Program-made: the position numbers and the translations under genes | Part shown: positions 60,408-64,000 of the stretch, in pieces | How the letters are laid out: each line of letters begins with the position of its first letter | Numbering within the stretch: the first letter of the stretch is position 1 | Notes under the pieces: model-generated | Told to the model about the DNA's origin: nothing | What the model saw: only the letters and a program-made list of their open reading frames with translations | Database searches by the model: none | Source of the DNA: Alphaproteobacteria bacterium | GTDB lineage: Bacteria > Pseudomonadota > Alphaproteobacteria > Rhizobiales > Aestuariivirgaceae | Assembly (NCBI GenBank): GCA_024642465.1 | Contig: JAHEBA010000004.1 | Location: forward strand, 1-64,000 | Direction: 5' to 3' | Length of the DNA: 64,000 nt

Positions 60408-61748
60408 GTGCCGCGAATGAACATGAATCGACGCGCGATACTCGGTGCTGCGGGCCTTGCCGGCGCGGCACTTGCCGTGCCCCCGGTTCAGGCCGCGGTG
60501 AGCGGCGGCATGTTGAGTGCCCGCGAGTTCAGCGTCGAGCCGAACGCAGCACGCGACCAGTCGCGCGCGCTTCAGACCGCGCTTGACGAAGCCGCCCGGC
60601 GCGGCGGCCACCTGCTGCTGGAGCCCGGACTGTACATCGCCTCCGGCCTGCGCATCACCTCGAGCCTCAACATCACAGGATCGGCCGGACACAGCCGGCT
60701 GGTGCAGGCGGGACCGGATCCCGTCCTGACCATCGAAGGTGCCAGCGGCGTACGGCTGGACGGACTGGTCATCGACGGCCAGTTGCGGCCGTCAGGCGCA
60801 GCCCTGATCGAGGCGCGCTCGGTGCGCGATCTGGTGATCGCCGATTGCCTGATCGCCAATTCCGGCAACAATGGAATCAACCTGACCAACTGCTCCGGCA
60901 GCGTAACCGCGACCACCATCGACACCTGCGTGTCCACCGCACTGTTCTCGATGGGCGCGCGAGGCCTGCGCATCGACGGCAACCACGTTACCGGCATGGG
61001 CGACAACGGCATCCTCGTCTGGCAGCCGGTCAAGCAGAGTGACGGCACCATCATGACCGGCAACCGCATTGAAAAAATCGAGGCCCGTTCGGGCGGCGAG
61101 GGCCAGAACGGCAACGGCGTCAACGTCTACCGGGCCGGCAACGTGCTGGTGGCCAACAACTGCATCTCCGATTGCCGGTTCTCGGCGGTTCGCAACAATT
61201 CCGGTTCGGACGTGCAGATGACCGGCAACAATTGCTCAGGCCTTGGCGAAGTGGCGCTCTATTCCGAGTTCGCCATGGACGGAGCCGTGATCTCGTCCAA
61301 CATGGTAGACGATGCGGCTACCGGCATTTCCATCACCAATTTCTACGAAGGCGGACGGCTGGCCGTGTGCCAGGGCAACATGGTGCGCAACCTGAGGCTC
61401 TATGACCATCCGGTCGACAAGCGCGGCACCGGCATTGCGGTGGAAGCCGACACCGTGGTCAGTGCCAATGTCATCGAGGCCGCGCCAACCGCCGGCATCT
61501 GGATCGGCTGGGGCAAGTACTTGCGCAACGTGTCGGCCACCGGCAACGTCATCCGCGACTGCGGTATCGGCATCGCCGCACAGGTGGCGGCGGGCGCGGG
61601 CGATGCGATGATCGCCAACAACCTGATTTCCGGCAGCAAACGCGGCGCAATTCTCGGCATGGACCACGATGCGGTAGCGACGAAAGACCTTGCCGGCGGC
61701 ACAGGCGCGCCGAAGGCGCTGAGCGTCAGCGGGAACGTGGTGAGCTAG
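60408..61748 (+). CDS. TIGR03808 family TAT-translocated right-handed beta-helix repeat protein
   Basis: Twin-Arg leader MNMNRRAILGAAGLAGAALAVPPVQA and parallel beta-helix NG/GN repeats. Confidence 0.85.
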   Translation: MPRMNMNRRAILGAAGLAGAALAVPPVQAAVSGGMLSAREFSVEPNAARDQSRALQTALDEAARRGGHLLLEPGLYIASGLRITSSLNITGSAGHSRLVQAGPDPVLTIEGASGVRLDGLVIDGQLRPSGAALIEARSVRDLVIADCLIANSGNNGINLTNCSGSVTATTIDTCVSTALFSMGARGLRIDGNHVTGMGDNGILVWQPVKQSDGTIMTGNRIEKIEARSGGEGQNGNGVNVYRAGNVLVANNCISDCRFSAVRNNSGSDVQMTGNNCSGLGEVALYSEFAMDGAVISSNMVDDAATGISITNFYEGGRLAVCQGNMVRNLRLYDHPVDKRGTGIAVEADTVVSANVIEAAPTAGIWIGWGKYLRNVSATGNVIRDCGIGIAAQVAAGAGDAMIANNLISGSKRGAILGMDHDAVATKDLAGGTGAPKALSVSGNVVS

Positions 61749-62734
61749 ACCGCCCTCACCTCGCCCACCTCGGTGCCGCGGCGGTTGGTGATGGTGTGCC
61801 GGGTCATGCCTTCAAGCGCCGACTTCTCCTCGTTGGTCCAGCAGTCGAGATCCGCCAGAACGCGGGCCACGGTCACCTCGGCACCGCGGCTGGCGCCGTC
61901 GTCGACCTTGATGGCAATGCCGATGCCGGCATGGGGCACGGCGGCGCAATAGACACCTTCCGCCCCCACCTTGACGAAGGCCCGCGGCACGGCCTGCATC
62001 AGCTCGGTGCAGAACCCCTTGGTGCCGGAGACCATGAACGGGTGTGCGCGAACGGCGGCGATGATGCGGCGGCACGCGGCGGCACGAACCTCGCTCAGGC
62101 ACTCGCCAGAGGTAAACTTCTGGAAGCCGAGCGCGAGGTTGCGCAAGGGCAAGGCCCAGGTGGGCACCGAGCAGCCGTCAATGCCGCAGGGCGTATTGGC
62201 GAGGTCATATTCGCACATCTCGCCCATCGCCTTCTCGATGGCCTGCTGCACCGGGTGATCCCGCTTCGTGTAGTTGTGCGGATCAACACCGAGCTTCATG
62301 GCGAACGCCAGCATGAAAGCGTGCTTGCCGGAACAGTTGTTGTGCACCGGCAACGCCTCGCCGCCTGACTGCACCAGGTCGCGCAGGGCACTGGTCAATG
62401 ATGGCCATTGCGGACCGCATTCGTACAGGTCCTCGCTCACATGCGCCTTGGCCAGCGCCGAGCGGGCAACGCGGACATGTTCTTCTTCGCCGTTGTGGGA
62501 AGCGCAGGCCAGCGCAACTTCTTCATCCGACATGCCGAACGCTTCGACCACGCCCGCCTCGACCGCAGGCAGGCACTGGAACGCCTTGATGGCCGAGCGG
62601 GGGAACACCGGGCTGTCGATGCTGCCTGCCGAGGCGAGCAGCCGGCCGCCCGGCCCCACCACCGCCCAGGCGCCGCGATGCAAGCTTTCCACCATGCCGC
62701 CGCGGGTAACTTCCGCCACAACCGGATCGATCAT
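61745..62734 (-). CDS. Asparaginase (rhizobial L-asparaginase II type)
   Basis: ESLHRGAWAVVGPGGRLLASAGSIDSPVFPRSAIKAFQCLP, LACASHNGEEEHV, NNCSGKHAFML, GIDGCSVPTWALPLRNLA. Confidence 0.92.
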   Translation of the reverse strand: MIDPVVAEVTRGGMVESLHRGAWAVVGPGGRLLASAGSIDSPVFPRSAIKAFQCLPAVEAGVVEAFGMSDEEVALACASHNGEEEHVRVARSALAKAHVSEDLYECGPQWPSLTSALRDLVQSGGEALPVHNNCSGKHAFMLAFAMKLGVDPHNYTKRDHPVQQAIEKAMGEMCEYDLANTPCGIDGCSVPTWALPLRNLALGFQKFTSGECLSEVRAAACRRIIAAVRAHPFMVSGTKGFCTELMQAVPRAFVKVGAEGVYCAAVPHAGIGIAIKVDDGASRGAEVTVARVLADLDCWTNEEKSALEGMTRHTITNRRGTEVGEVRAV

Positions 62735-63966
62735 CAGGACTGTCTCCTCAAGGTGCCCTTGGGCATCTTCAACACGAACCACACCAGGCTGAGCGCCTGC
62801 AGCGCGAGGAACACGCCAAACGAGACCTGGTATGCGGCGTTCTCGTAACCGCCGTCGGCCTTGAGCGGCCACAGGTCGATAATGGCGCCAATGGCATATT
62901 GCGAAATGAAGGCCACGCCGAACACCAGCGTGTTGAGGCAGCCATTGGAGCGGCCGGCAAGGTCTGCGCCGAAATACTGCGCCAACCACGGATAGGCAAG
63001 GATGCCGGCCTGGCCGAACATGCCGAAGATGAACCAGACGGGCGCATTGAGCGCGACGGGCTCGAACAGGATGGCCAGCTGGATCGACATGAAGGCGATG
63101 ATGAAGCCGGTCATAGTGACGAGCAGGCTCACGCCACGGCGCACCAGCCAGTCAGCCACGTAGCCGGACATCAGCGTGCCGACGAGGAAGCCGATGGCCT
63201 GAAGGCCCAGCACGGCGGCCACGCCTGCCCGGTCGAGGCCGGCGACGTCGCGCAGCCAGGGTCCGGCCCACAAGGTCTGGATGCCGATGTGGCAACCGGC
63301 GGTCAGCGCCACGAACGGGGCAACGCGCCAGAACACCGGGTCGGCGTAAATCGTGCCGATGGCCGACAGAACGCTTCTGCCGGTCAGGCTTGCCGCGTGC
63401 GGCGGGCGCTCGGGCACCACCGTGAACAGGAAGCATGCGACGGCTACCGTCAGCGCGGCGATGCCGGCGAACATGGCCCGCCAGCCGAAGTTAGCGGTAG
63501 CCCACTCCGCCGGCACGGTGGCGGTGAGGATGCCGAGGCCGCCCACCGCCATGATGCAGGCATTGGCCAGCGCGCGGCGGTCTTCCGGCACCCAGATGCT
63601 GACCGCCTTGAAGCCGGCCATAAGGCCGCCGGCCGAGCCCATGCCGATCAGCATGCGGCCGAAACTAAGGCCCCATTTCTCTGCGGCCCAGGCAAAAATC
63701 AGCGCGCCGACCGCCCCCACGCACAGCAGCAGCGCCTGGACCTTGCGCGGCCCGAAGCGGTCCAGCAGCATGCCGAGGGGGATCTGGAAGCCGGCAAAGC
63801 CGATCAGGTAGGCGGCGGTGAGCAAGCCGAGTTCGCTGGCGTCGAGCCCGACATCGGAGACGAGGTTGGGCGCGATGACCGCGTTCACTGCCCGGTACAG
63901 ATAGGACAGGAAATAGCACAGGGAGAACGGCAGAAGGATGGTGAGCACCAGCCTCGGCAACGACAT
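62734..63966 (-). CDS. MFS transporter
   Basis: 12-TM pattern; YLIGFAGFQIPLGMLLDRFGPRKVQ; TGATG overlap with asparaginase gene. Confidence 0.92.
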   Translation of the reverse strand: MSLPRLVLTILLPFSLCYFLSYLYRAVNAVIAPNLVSDVGLDASELGLLTAAYLIGFAGFQIPLGMLLDRFGPRKVQALLLCVGAVGALIFAWAAEKWGLSFGRMLIGMGSAGGLMAGFKAVSIWVPEDRRALANACIMAVGGLGILTATVPAEWATANFGWRAMFAGIAALTVAVACFLFTVVPERPPHAASLTGRSVLSAIGTIYADPVFWRVAPFVALTAGCHIGIQTLWAGPWLRDVAGLDRAGVAAVLGLQAIGFLVGTLMSGYVADWLVRRGVSLLVTMTGFIIAFMSIQLAILFEPVALNAPVWFIFGMFGQAGILAYPWLAQYFGADLAGRSNGCLNTLVFGVAFISQYAIGAIIDLWPLKADGGYENAAYQVSFGVFLALQALSLVWFVLKMPKGTLRRQS

Positions 63967-64000
63967 CCGGGCTGCGGCGTGTGCTGTCGTCGAAGCTGTC

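Overview
The window is a high-GC chromosomal segment of an alphaproteobacterium. Gene content and order (cycHJKL/ccm - degP - OmpR-type TCS - glnE, FeuPQ-like TCS, MucR/Ros regulator, DUF2336, DUF6456, TIGR03808 protein, soxBDAG) suggest Hyphomicrobiales/Rhizobiales. It is mostly ordinary core and catabolic genome, densely coded. I saw no rRNA, tRNA, CRISPR array or intact mobile element. Main blocks: a Rieske oxygenase/DUF1028/RidA/FAD-dehydrogenase catabolic locus; pepN; a PAS histidine kinase; an ECF sigma/anti-sigma-like/Spy-like/EF-hand cluster; glnE, a TCS and degP; cytochrome c maturation; soxBDAG with a MetF-like reductase and a GlxA/AraC-type regulator; a FeuPQ-like TCS with a small secreted protein upstream; a decayed gene-transfer-agent (GTA)-like terminase remnant; PBP1A; a sodB/ribB region; and methylmalonyl-CoA mutase. 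Observations most worth a second look: (1) a GTA-like remnant with an in-frame stop in the small-terminase gene and a TerL fused out of frame to the 3' end of a nitroreductase-like gene; (2) an HTH domain in frame with a RibB-degenerate-RibA (RibBX-like) protein; (3) a FeuN-like small secreted protein next to FeuPQ-like genes; (4) shared TGTCGCAAA direct repeats upstream of sox and metF next to a GATase1-AraC regulator; (5) an ECF/EF-hand/Spy-like cluster; (6) a large composite inverted repeat between degP and its downstream TCS. All calls come from reading the sequence and ORF track. No database search was run.
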